From positions 1 to 55,428 of the forward strand of contig JAJYSW010000001.1 of NCBI GenBank assembly GCA_021793335.1: 55,428 nucleotides of DNA, given 5' to 3'. Positions 24,936 to 32,182 of the stretch are shown piece after piece. Every line of letters starts with the position of its first letter. Position 1 is the stretch's first letter. The notes under the pieces are model-generated. The model worked only from the letters and a program-made list of their open reading frames with translations, searched no databases and was not told the origin of the DNA. The translations under genes were made by a program, and so were the position numbers. This stretch comes from Actinomycetes bacterium (GTDB lineage: Bacteria > Actinomycetota > Actinomycetes > Mycobacteriales > Micromonosporaceae).

Positions 24936-24964
24936 TTGACATCACATCGATAATTGTTTATATT
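24936..24964 (+). promoter_or_regulatory. Near-consensus promoter of the xyloglucanase gene
   Basis: TTGACA (24936-24941), a 17-nt AT-rich spacer and TATATT (24959-24964) form the best sigma-70-like promoter in the window. The RNA start would be near 24971, inside the adjacent palindrome. Confidence 0.8.
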
Positions 24965-24980
24965 TGGTCGAACGACCAAA
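24963..24980 (+). promoter_or_regulatory. Palindromic operator over the xyloglucanase transcription start
   Basis: TTTGGTCGAACGACCAAA is a perfect inverted repeat with 8-bp arms and a 2-bp centre. It overlaps the end of the -10 box and the predicted RNA start. The size and position fit a TetR-type repressor site. No candidate repressor gene is next to it. Confidence 0.7.
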
Positions 24981-25042
24981 CCAGGTGCCCCGGCCACGGT
25001 TGGGGGCGACAGCCGCGGGCGCCGCCGCTCGAAAGCAGATCG

Positions 25043-27781
25043 ATGAAACAGAGCAGACTCCTCGGGCTCTTGACCGTGGGCGCGGTGACCGCGGCCACCG
25101 CGGCATTCGTCCAGGTGACCGCCCATTCCCAGACCACCGAGCCACAACAGACCGAGACCTACACCTGGAGCAACGCCGCCATCGCGGGCGGCGGCTTCGT
25201 GCCCGGCATCGTGTTCAACGAGACCGAGGCCGACCTGATCTACGCCCGCACCGACATCGGGGGCCTCTACCGCTGGCAGGAGTCCTCACAGACCTGGAAG
25301 CCCCTGCTCGACTGGATCGGCTGGGACGAATGGGGCTACACCGGCGTCGTCTCCGTCGCCACCGACCCGGTCGAGCCGAACCGCGTCTACGCCGCGGTCG
25401 GCACCTATACCAACGACTGGGACCCCAACAACGGCGCCGTCCTCTACTCCGACGACCGCGGCGAGACCTGGGGCGTGGCCGAACTCCCCTTCAAACAGGG
25501 CGGCAACATGCCCGGCCGGGGCATGGGCGAACGCCTCGCCATCGACCCCACCGACAACTCGACGCTGTATCTGGGCACCCCCGGCGGCAATGGACTGTGG
25601 AAGTCCACCGATTACGGCCGCACCTGGGCCGAAGTCGCGAACTTCCCCAACCCCGGCGACTTCGCGGCCACGCCCGGCGACCCCTACCTCGGCGACAACC
25701 AGGGCGTCGTCTGGATCGAATTCGACCCCGATGACGGCACCGCCTATGTCGGCGTCGCCGACCCCGAGGACCCCGTCTACGTCTCCGAGGACGACGGCGC
25801 GACCTGGACGCCCCTGGCCGGCGCCGCGCAGATCGGCACCGTCGACGGCTACCCCAACATCCCCAAACAGGCCGCCATCGACCCGGTGAACGACCACCTC
25901 TACATCATCACCTCCTGGGACCCGGGCCCCTACAACGGACCGCCCAACGAAGAGGGCGATGAACGCGGCGGCTCGGTATGGCGCCACGACATCACCGACG
26001 GCACCTGGACCGAGATCCACCCCGGCCCCAACGGCACCGACTACCAGGGCTTCGGTTTCGGCGGCCTGACACTCGACCGGCAGAGCCCCGGCACGCTGAT
26101 GGTCTCCAGCATCAACGCCTGGTGGCCCGACGAGACCACGTACCGCTCCACCGACTCCGGCGAGACCTGGACCCAGTCGTGGACACTGGACGGCTGGCCC
26201 AACCGCGTCAACCGCTACGAGATCGACCACTCCTCAGTGCCCTGGCTCGACTGGGGCGTCACCGCCACCGAACCCGAACAGAACCCCAAATGGGGTTGGA
26301 TGATCGACGCGATGGCGATCGACCCGCACGACTCCGACCGGGTCATGTGGGGCACCGGCGCGACCATCTACGGCTCGGAGGACCTCACCAACTGGGACGC
26401 CGACCGGACCTTCCACGTCGCCCCGATGGTCCACGGCATCGAGGAGACCGCCGTCAACGACCTCGCCGCCCCGCCCTCGGGCCCCGAGCTGTACAGCGCG
26501 CTGCTCGACATCGGCGGCTTCGTCCACACCGACCTCGACACCGTGCCCGACTCCTTCTACCAGACCCCGCACCACGGCGCCACCAACTCGATCGACTTCG
26601 CCGAACTCGACCCGGGCGTCGTCGTCCGCGTCGGCGACGGCGAGGAGGGACCGGGCATCGGCTTCTCGTCCAACTCGGGCGGCTCCTGGTGGTCCGGGCA
26701 GACGCCGAGCGGCGCCACCGCTGCCGGAACCGTCGCCGTGACCGCGGACGCCGCGGCGGTCGTGTGGGCGCCCGAGGGCCTCGCCCCGCAGCGCTCGACC
26801 GATTACGGCTCGTCCTGGACGGCCGTGAGCGGCCTGCCCGAAGCCGCGCGGGTCGAGTCCGACCGGGCCGACGCCGACCGCGTCTACGGCTTCGCCGACG
26901 GACGGTTCTACTACAGCGCCGACGGCGGCGCGAGCTTCACCGCCTCGTCGTACGCGGACTTCCCGACCTCGGGCAACATCCGCTTCGGCGCCGTCCCCGG
27001 CAACACCGGGCACGTGTGGCTCGCCGGCGGCGAGGACGAGGGCGTCTACGGCATGTGGCGCTCGACCGACGGCGGCGAGAACTGGACGCGGGTCACCGGG
27101 TTCGACGCGGCCGACACCGTCGGTTTCGGGGCCCCGGCCCCCGGCCAGGATTACCCGGCCGTCTACGCCAGCGCCTCCTACGACGGCGAGCGCGGCATCT
27201 GGCGCTCGGTCGACGAGGGGGCCACTTGGAAGCGCATCAACGACGACGCCAACCAGTGGGCGTGGACCGGCGGCGCCATCACCGGCGACCCGAACGTGTT
27301 CGGACGCGTCTACGTCGGCACCAACGGCCGCGGCGTCATCGTCGGCGAGTCGAGCGACTACGTGCCGGAGGAGCCGAGCCAGACGCCCTCGCAGACGCCG
27401 AGCGAGGACCCCACCGAGGAACCGACCGAAGACCCGAGCGAGGACCCGACCGAAGACCCGACCACCGAGCCGCCGACCGGCGACTGCGTCGTGGACTGGG
27501 CGGCGACCAACACCTGGTCGGGCGGGTACCAGGGCAACATCACGGTCACCAACGGGACCGGGGCCGCCGCCGAAGGGTGGACCGTCCAGTGGACGTTCGC
27601 CGGTGACGATCAGGTCGCGAACCTGTGGGGCGGCGAGTGGAGCCAGGAGGGCGACACCGTCACCGTGACCAACGCCGACTGGAACGGGGCCGTCGCCGAC
27701 GGCGCCTCGGTCGAGATCGGCTACACCGCCTCGAACAGCGGCACACCGGGTGTCGCCGAGGCGAGCTGCTCACTGAGCTGA
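25043..27781 (+). CDS. Secreted GH74 xyloglucanase with C-terminal CBM2
   Basis: This 912-residue extracellular enzyme hydrolyses the beta-1,4-glucan backbone of xyloglucan. A signal peptide covers about 1-30. The two tandem seven-bladed propellers of GH74 (about 35-770) show the recurring Asp-box-like repeats such as YSDDRGETWG, KSTDYGRTWAEV, RSTDSGETWTQSW and RSTDGGENWTRV. Typical GH74 text includes GGGFVPGIVFNETEADLIYARTDIGGLYRW, read across residues ~50-80. A Pro/Glu/Asp/Ser/Thr linker (about 775-810, repeated EDPTEEPT units) leads to a CBM2 cellulose-binding module with conserved Trp and flanking Cys (DCVVDW ... ASCSLS). ATG 25043 is chosen for the signal peptide. It has its own promoter and operator. 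Confidence 0.95.
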   Translation: MKQSRLLGLLTVGAVTAATAAFVQVTAHSQTTEPQQTETYTWSNAAIAGGGFVPGIVFNETEADLIYARTDIGGLYRWQESSQTWKPLLDWIGWDEWGYTGVVSVATDPVEPNRVYAAVGTYTNDWDPNNGAVLYSDDRGETWGVAELPFKQGGNMPGRGMGERLAIDPTDNSTLYLGTPGGNGLWKSTDYGRTWAEVANFPNPGDFAATPGDPYLGDNQGVVWIEFDPDDGTAYVGVADPEDPVYVSEDDGATWTPLAGAAQIGTVDGYPNIPKQAAIDPVNDHLYIITSWDPGPYNGPPNEEGDERGGSVWRHDITDGTWTEIHPGPNGTDYQGFGFGGLTLDRQSPGTLMVSSINAWWPDETTYRSTDSGETWTQSWTLDGWPNRVNRYEIDHSSVPWLDWGVTATEPEQNPKWGWMIDAMAIDPHDSDRVMWGTGATIYGSEDLTNWDADRTFHVAPMVHGIEETAVNDLAAPPSGPELYSALLDIGGFVHTDLDTVPDSFYQTPHHGATNSIDFAELDPGVVVRVGDGEEGPGIGFSSNSGGSWWSGQTPSGATAAGTVAVTADAAAVVWAPEGLAPQRSTDYGSSWTAVSGLPEAARVESDRADADRVYGFADGRFYYSADGGASFTASSYADFPTSGNIRFGAVPGNTGHVWLAGGEDEGVYGMWRSTDGGENWTRVTGFDAADTVGFGAPAPGQDYPAVYASASYDGERGIWRSVDEGATWKRINDDANQWAWTGGAITGDPNVFGRVYVGTNGRGVIVGESSDYVPEEPSQTPSQTPSEDPTEEPTEDPSEDPTEDPTTEPPTGDCVVDWAATNTWSGGYQGNITVTNGTGAAAEGWTVQWTFAGDDQVANLWGGEWSQEGDTVTVTNADWNGAVADGASVEIGYTASNSGTPGVAEASCSLS

Positions 27782-27941
27782 CACGGGCGGCGCCGGGACC
27801 GTGCGGCCCCGGCGCCGCTCTTTCCGCGGCGTCCGCCTCCGGGCGGGCCCGGACCCCAGGCCCACAACTGCATATCGACGAAATCGACGACCCCGAATGC
27901 CAACTGCATGAGAAGCGAGTCCAACGAACGAGAGAAGCGAA

Positions 27942-29099
27942 ATGATACGAATACTCAGACGGAAGACCGCCGTGCTCGGCGCGGCGGCTCTGGCCGCCGC
28001 GATGGCGCTGGCGTCCTTCGTCCTCATCACACAGTCCGCGGGAGCCGAGACGGCGGCCCCGGACGACGCCGCCGCGGCCCAGTCCTGCGGCGGAGGCGAT
28101 GCGGTCGTGACCGGAAGCCAGTCCTCGGGCTTCACCACCACCTACCGCGGTCAGACCGTCTATCAAGGCGATCTCTATATCACCGCGATCTGGGAGGCGA
28201 TCGGTGCGCTCGATCCGAACCGCACCGCTCAAGAGAAGGTCTCGGTCATGGCCAGCGCCTGGATCGGCGACAATGCCATCGACCTGCCCAGCCACACCGC
28301 GTTCGAGGTCTGCGGCACCATGGACGTGGGCCACGCCGCCGGCAAGGGGGCGGTGCAGGCCATCGGGGCGAGCGACGTGTCGATCCCGCACATGAACATG
28401 ACGGGGAATCCCTACTTCGGCATGCGGTTCGCCGACGTCCACGGCCTGCACTTGGGCGATATCGACATGAACCTGAGCGGCGGGCTCGGCATCCGCTTCG
28501 AGCGGGACCTGCCCGGCAGCACGGACGTGACCATGGACGACGTCTTCGTCTCGGGTGCCGGAAGCCATGCCGTGGAGACCTGGAACATCGACGGGTTCGA
28601 CATCGGCAGGGTCACCGCCCGCGACGTCGGCGAGTCGGGCCTGCTGATCCAGAATTCGACGAACGGCTGGGTCGGCACCGTCGACGGCGACAACGTCGGC
28701 GCCGGCACCGGCTATGCGACTTTCCGCATGGCCAACAACAACGGCCAGAACGCCAACGGCAATTACAACACCAATATCTGGGTCGACAACGTCATCTCGC
28801 GCGGCGGCGGCCGGGGCGTCTTCTGCGTCTCGCAGTCCGGCGGCGTCGTCATCGAGAACGTCGATCTGGCCGGCAACGGCAACAACGCGATCCTGATCGA
28901 GAACTGCTATAACGTCTCGATCCGGGGCGGTTCGGTCGACGGCGGCGGCGAGGTCCGCGTGGCCGCCCGAGACGAGTTCCCCAACACCAGGGACGTGTGG
29001 ATCACCCTGGAAGTGAACAACACCTCGGTACGCGAGTCCCCCTGCGGCGACAACATCAACTGGACCCTCTCGGGCAACGCGTCCGTGAACGTCTGCTGA
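27942..29099 (+). CDS. Secreted right-handed beta-helix protein (paralogue A, putative polysaccharide-active)
   Basis: The product has 385 residues. A signal peptide (RRKTAVLGAAALAAAMALASF, about 5-35) precedes a beta-helix built of irregular repeats such as ASDVSIPHMNMTGNPYFGMRF, HLGDIDMNLSGGLGIRFERD and TARDVGESGLLIQNSTNGW. The C-terminal half has RGGGRGVFCVSQSGG and LAGNGNNAILIENCYN. Cysteines near 49, 125, 297, 332, 369 and the C-terminus could form disulfides. The fold suggests a polysaccharide lyase or hydrolase, but I cannot place it in a named CAZy family. It is 160 nt after the xyloglucanase and is followed by a terminator. It resembles the next gene throughout. Confidence 0.8.
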   Translation: MIRILRRKTAVLGAAALAAAMALASFVLITQSAGAETAAPDDAAAAQSCGGGDAVVTGSQSSGFTTTYRGQTVYQGDLYITAIWEAIGALDPNRTAQEKVSVMASAWIGDNAIDLPSHTAFEVCGTMDVGHAAGKGAVQAIGASDVSIPHMNMTGNPYFGMRFADVHGLHLGDIDMNLSGGLGIRFERDLPGSTDVTMDDVFVSGAGSHAVETWNIDGFDIGRVTARDVGESGLLIQNSTNGWVGTVDGDNVGAGTGYATFRMANNNGQNANGNYNTNIWVDNVISRGGGRGVFCVSQSGGVVIENVDLAGNGNNAILIENCYNVSIRGGSVDGGGEVRVAARDEFPNTRDVWITLEVNNTSVRESPCGDNINWTLSGNASVNVC

Positions 29100-29100
29100 C
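28933..29100 (+). repeat. 168-bp identical block, copy 1
   Basis: This block, the last 167 nt of paralogue A plus one base, is identical to 30637-30804 at the end of paralogue B. It encodes the C-terminal segment from GEVRVAARDEFPNTRD to the final NVC. Confidence 0.92.
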
Positions 29101-29158
29101 GCCCACTGAAACGTTCCAAAACAAAACGTCCTTATCGGAGGTGATAGGTCCGAGATGT

Positions 29159-29206
29159 CGAACCGGAGCGGCGGCATCCCCCGACGTCGGTGCTCCGGTT
29201 CGTTTT
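29159..29206 (+). terminator. Rho-independent terminator between the beta-helix genes
   Basis: CGAACCGGAGC (29159-29169) pairs perfectly with GCTCCGGTTCG (29192-29202) and is followed by TTTTAAT. This is the most classical terminator in the window. It separates the two paralogues. Confidence 0.8.
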
Positions 29207-29246
29207 AATCGTTTCATTCTCCTGCTCGAACAAAAGGAATCACGCC

Positions 29247-30803
29247 ATGACCCGAGTGATCAAAGGAAGATTCACCCTCCTCACCGCCGTCCTCACCGCC
29301 GCTCTCACCGGCATCACCATCGTGTTCTTCGCAGTGCCGCAGGCCGGGGCGGTGGAGACCGGCACGTGGTACAAGCTCATCAGCCGCCACTCCGGCCTGG
29401 CCCTCGACGTCCTCGACATCGACACCGAACCCGGCGCCGAACTCATCCAGTGGCACGACACCGGAACGCACAACCAGCAATTCCGCTTCATCGACGCCGG
29501 CAACGGCTACCACCGCATCCAGGCCCGCCATTCCGGCCACGTCATCGAAGTCTTCGAGTGGAACCCCGACAACGGCGCCATCATCGCCCAATGGACCGAT
29601 CGCAACGGCGCCAACCAGCAATGGCGGGTCCAAGAGGACGACGGCCACGCCACCCTCGTCAATCGCTTCTCCGGCAAAGCCCTCGACGTCTGGGAGCACT
29701 CCACCGCTCCCGGCGACCGCATCTCCCAATACGACCCCACCGGAGCCTGGAACCAGCAATGGCGGCTGGTCCCCGTCAGCGGAGACGGAGGCGGCGGTTG
29801 CGGTTCGGGCAGTCCCGAGGCGACCGTGACCGGTTCGAGCGGCGCTTATACCGCCAGCAACCGCGGCAGCACCGTCTACTCCGGCGGCGACTACCGCGCC
29901 GCGATCCAGGCCGCCGTCGACTCGACCGGCAACGGCGAGCGGACCTCCGTCATGGCCTCGGGCTCGATCGGCGCGAACACGATCGCCATCCCCAGCGGCC
30001 GGGTCTTCGAAGGCTGCGGGACGATCGACGTCGGCAACCGGTCCGGGCGCGGCGCGATCGAATCGCTGAACACCTCCAATGTGTCCATCCCGTATCTGCG
30101 CCTGACCGGCAGTCCTTACTTCGGGATGCGCTTCTACGGCAACAGCAACCTGCATCTGGGAGTGATCAACCTCGACCTGAGCGGCGGCCACGGCCTCCGC
30201 TTCGAGCGCGATCACCCCGGGAGCACGAACGTGACCATCGACTACGTCCACGTCTCGGGCACCGACAACCACGGCGTGGAGACCTGGAACATCGACGGTC
30301 TGGAGATCGGCGCCGTCATCGCCCGTGACGTCGCCTACGCCGGTCTGCTGCTCAACAACACGCGGAACGCGCACATCGGCCTGGTCGACGGCGACGACGT
30401 CGCCGCCGGGACCGGCTACGCGACCTTCCGCACCGCCAACACCGCCGGACGGCTCTCGGACGGGTCCTACGGCACGAACATCTACGTCGACCAGGTCGTC
30501 TCGCGCGGCGGCGGCCGGGGCGTTTTCTGCGTCTCGCAGTCCGGCGGCGTCCGCATCGGCCACGTCGATCTGGCCGGCAACGGCAACAACGCGATCCTGA
30601 TCGAGAACTGCTACAACTACACGATCGCCTCGGGCACGGTCGACGGCGGCGGCGAGGTCCGCGTGGCCGCCCGAGACGAGTTCCCCAACACCAGGGACGT
30701 GTGGATCACCCTGGAAGTGAACAACACCTCGGTACGCGAGTCCCCCTGCGGCGACAACATCAACTGGACCCTCTCGGGCAACGCGTCCGTGAACGTCTGC
30801 TGA
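29247..30803 (+). CDS. Secreted ricin-type lectin plus beta-helix protein (paralogue B)
   Basis: The product has 518 residues. A signal peptide (about 1-35) is followed by a ricin-type beta-trefoil lectin/CBM13-like module (about 38-175). The module has three repeats that contain SGLALDVLDIDTEPGAELIQW, SGHVIEVFEWNPDNGAIIAQW and SGKALDVWEHSTAPGDRISQY, each ending in a QxW-type motif (NQQFRF, NQQWRV, NQQWRL). After a Gly-rich linker comes a beta-helix domain homologous to paralogue A over its whole length. The lectin probably targets the enzyme to plant polysaccharide. ATG 29247 has AAGGA upstream. The 3' 168 bp are identical to paralogue A. Activity is inferred. Confidence 0.85.
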   Translation: MTRVIKGRFTLLTAVLTAALTGITIVFFAVPQAGAVETGTWYKLISRHSGLALDVLDIDTEPGAELIQWHDTGTHNQQFRFIDAGNGYHRIQARHSGHVIEVFEWNPDNGAIIAQWTDRNGANQQWRVQEDDGHATLVNRFSGKALDVWEHSTAPGDRISQYDPTGAWNQQWRLVPVSGDGGGGCGSGSPEATVTGSSGAYTASNRGSTVYSGGDYRAAIQAAVDSTGNGERTSVMASGSIGANTIAIPSGRVFEGCGTIDVGNRSGRGAIESLNTSNVSIPYLRLTGSPYFGMRFYGNSNLHLGVINLDLSGGHGLRFERDHPGSTNVTIDYVHVSGTDNHGVETWNIDGLEIGAVIARDVAYAGLLLNNTRNAHIGLVDGDDVAAGTGYATFRTANTAGRLSDGSYGTNIYVDQVVSRGGGRGVFCVSQSGGVRIGHVDLAGNGNNAILIENCYNYTIASGTVDGGGEVRVAARDEFPNTRDVWITLEVNNTSVRESPCGDNINWTLSGNASVNVC

Positions 30804-30804
30804 C
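30637..30804 (+). repeat. 168-bp identical block, copy 2
   Basis: Identical to 28933-29100. Identity at synonymous positions contrasts with clear divergence further upstream in the two genes. Confidence 0.92.
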
Positions 30805-30812
30805 ACGCGAGG

Positions 30813-30842
30813 CGAGGGGCCGGGGACGAGTCCGGCTCCTCG
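30813..30842. terminator. Hairpin between paralogue B and the ROK kinase gene
   Basis: CGAGGGGCCGG (30813-30823) pairs with CCGGCTCCTCG (30832-30842), with one G-U wobble. It lies between convergent genes. Confidence 0.6.
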
Positions 30843-30854
30843 TTCACGCTCGGC

Positions 30855-31802
30855 TCAGGTCAGGTGGCGGGCCAGGTCGGCCGCGCCGATGACGCCGGCC
30901 TTCGAGCCGAGTGTCGCGGCCTTGATCTCGGCGACCGGCAGGTCGACGCGCTCGGCCAGCGCTTTGGCGTAGTGCTTGCGGACGGGGTCGAGCAGCACGT
31001 CCCCGGCGTCCACGACGCCGCCGGCGATGATGACGACACCGGGGTCGATCAGCTGCACCAGGTCGGCCGCGGAGTTGCCGAGGTAGTAGCCGATGGTGTC
31101 GAAGGCGGCCAGAGCGACCGCATCGCCCTGTTGGGCGGCCCCGGTGATCTCCTTGCCGGTGATGGCGTCGGGGTCGCCCCCGGCGAGGTCGAGCAGGAGC
31201 GCGGCCTTATCGGGCTCGGCCTTGGCGCCCTCTCGGGCGGCCTGGGTGAGCGCGCGGCCGGAGGCGTACTGCTCCAGGCAGCCTTTGCGGCCGCAGCCGC
31301 AGACGCGGCCTTCGGGGACCGCGCGCATGTGGCCGATCTCGGCGGCGACGCCGTTAGTGCCGCGCAGCAGCCCGTCCTTGACGACGATGCCGCCGCCGAT
31401 GCCGGTGCCGACGGTGTAGAGCACGGAGGAGCGGAATCCTTGGGCGGCGCCGAAGCGATGCTCGCCCCAGATGGCGACGTTGGCGTCGTTCTCGACGACG
31501 ACGGGCAGTCCGATGGCGGCGGCGACCTTGTCGCGCAGCGGCTCGTTCCGCCATGAGAGGTTGGGGGCGAGCATGACCGTGGAGCGGTCGGCGGAGATCC
31601 ACCCGGCCGCGCCGATGCCGACGGCTTCGATCTCGTGTTCGCCGCGCAGCTCTTCGACGACTTCGGACACGGCCTGGATGACGCCGGAGGTGTCGTCCGC
31701 CGGAGTGGGGCGAAGAGCCGTGGCGTGAATCCGGCCGTCCTCGTCGACGAGTCCACCGCCGACCTTGGTCCCGCCGATGTCGACCCCGATTGTCAGACTC
31801 AC
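30855..31802 (-). CDS. ROK-family glucokinase
   Basis: This 315-residue cytoplasmic sugar kinase phosphorylates glucose or a related hexose with ATP. The N-terminal phosphate loop is TIGVDIGGTKVGGGLVDEDG. The catalytic Asp lies in VVVENDANVAIWGEHRFGAA. GTGIGGGIVVKDGLLRG and AAEIGHMR are further ROK signatures, followed by the zinc motif VCGCGRKGCLEQYASG. There is no N-terminal helix-turn-helix, so it is a kinase rather than a ROK repressor. GTG 31802 (M-S-L-T-I-G-V-D-I-G-G-T) has GGAGGGA about 6 nt upstream. It may handle glucose released by the adjacent xyloglucanase, though it is a housekeeping gene in many actinobacteria. Confidence 0.94.
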   Translation of the reverse strand: MSLTIGVDIGGTKVGGGLVDEDGRIHATALRPTPADDTSGVIQAVSEVVEELRGEHEIEAVGIGAAGWISADRSTVMLAPNLSWRNEPLRDKVAAAIGLPVVVENDANVAIWGEHRFGAAQGFRSSVLYTVGTGIGGGIVVKDGLLRGTNGVAAEIGHMRAVPEGRVCGCGRKGCLEQYASGRALTQAAREGAKAEPDKAALLLDLAGGDPDAITGKEITGAAQQGDAVALAAFDTIGYYLGNSAADLVQLIDPGVVIIAGGVVDAGDVLLDPVRKHYAKALAERVDLPVAEIKAATLGSKAGVIGAADLARHLT

Positions 31803-32182
31803 TGCTGTCCCTCCAGCGATGTTCGAGAGCGTTGCCGTTGGATTCTCCGCGACGCTGCGGGCCACCGACAGACTTTACGCGATGTTAATAGCCGAGGACT
31901 CGCGCCCTTTTTTCTACCGCTTTCGGAAGATGACGACAAGAATGCGAGCGCCGCTTTCGAGCACTATTCGACTTCGGCGACAACCGGAGCGGACAGGCGT
32001 TCGGGAACGGCCGAGGGGATCGGCCCGCTCGAAGGCGCCACCGACGACCCGAGGCGAGGCGGTGACCACTATTATCATGTTTCAGCTCACAGTCCCGCCG
32101 CGCGGAGATAGTGACCCATCGGTAACATGTGCGTCAGCCGATTACAACGCCGTGAAACCGGCTACACGAACGGAGCCTGCCC
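31803..32182. other. Divergent intergenic region between ROK kinase and acyl-CoA synthetase genes
   Basis: These 380 nt must contain two promoters. The stretch 31880-31990 and the segment around ACTATTATCATGTTTCAGC are AT-rich for this genome. I cannot assign boxes with confidence and see no gene. Confidence 0.5.

Noticed and set aside
27660..29177. 505-codon minus-strand frame opposite paralogue A (and a 530-codon one opposite paralogue B)
   Set aside because: Composition is that of reverse-complement shadows (HV, GDA, VD repeats); the sense strand encodes signal peptides and conserved paralogues.
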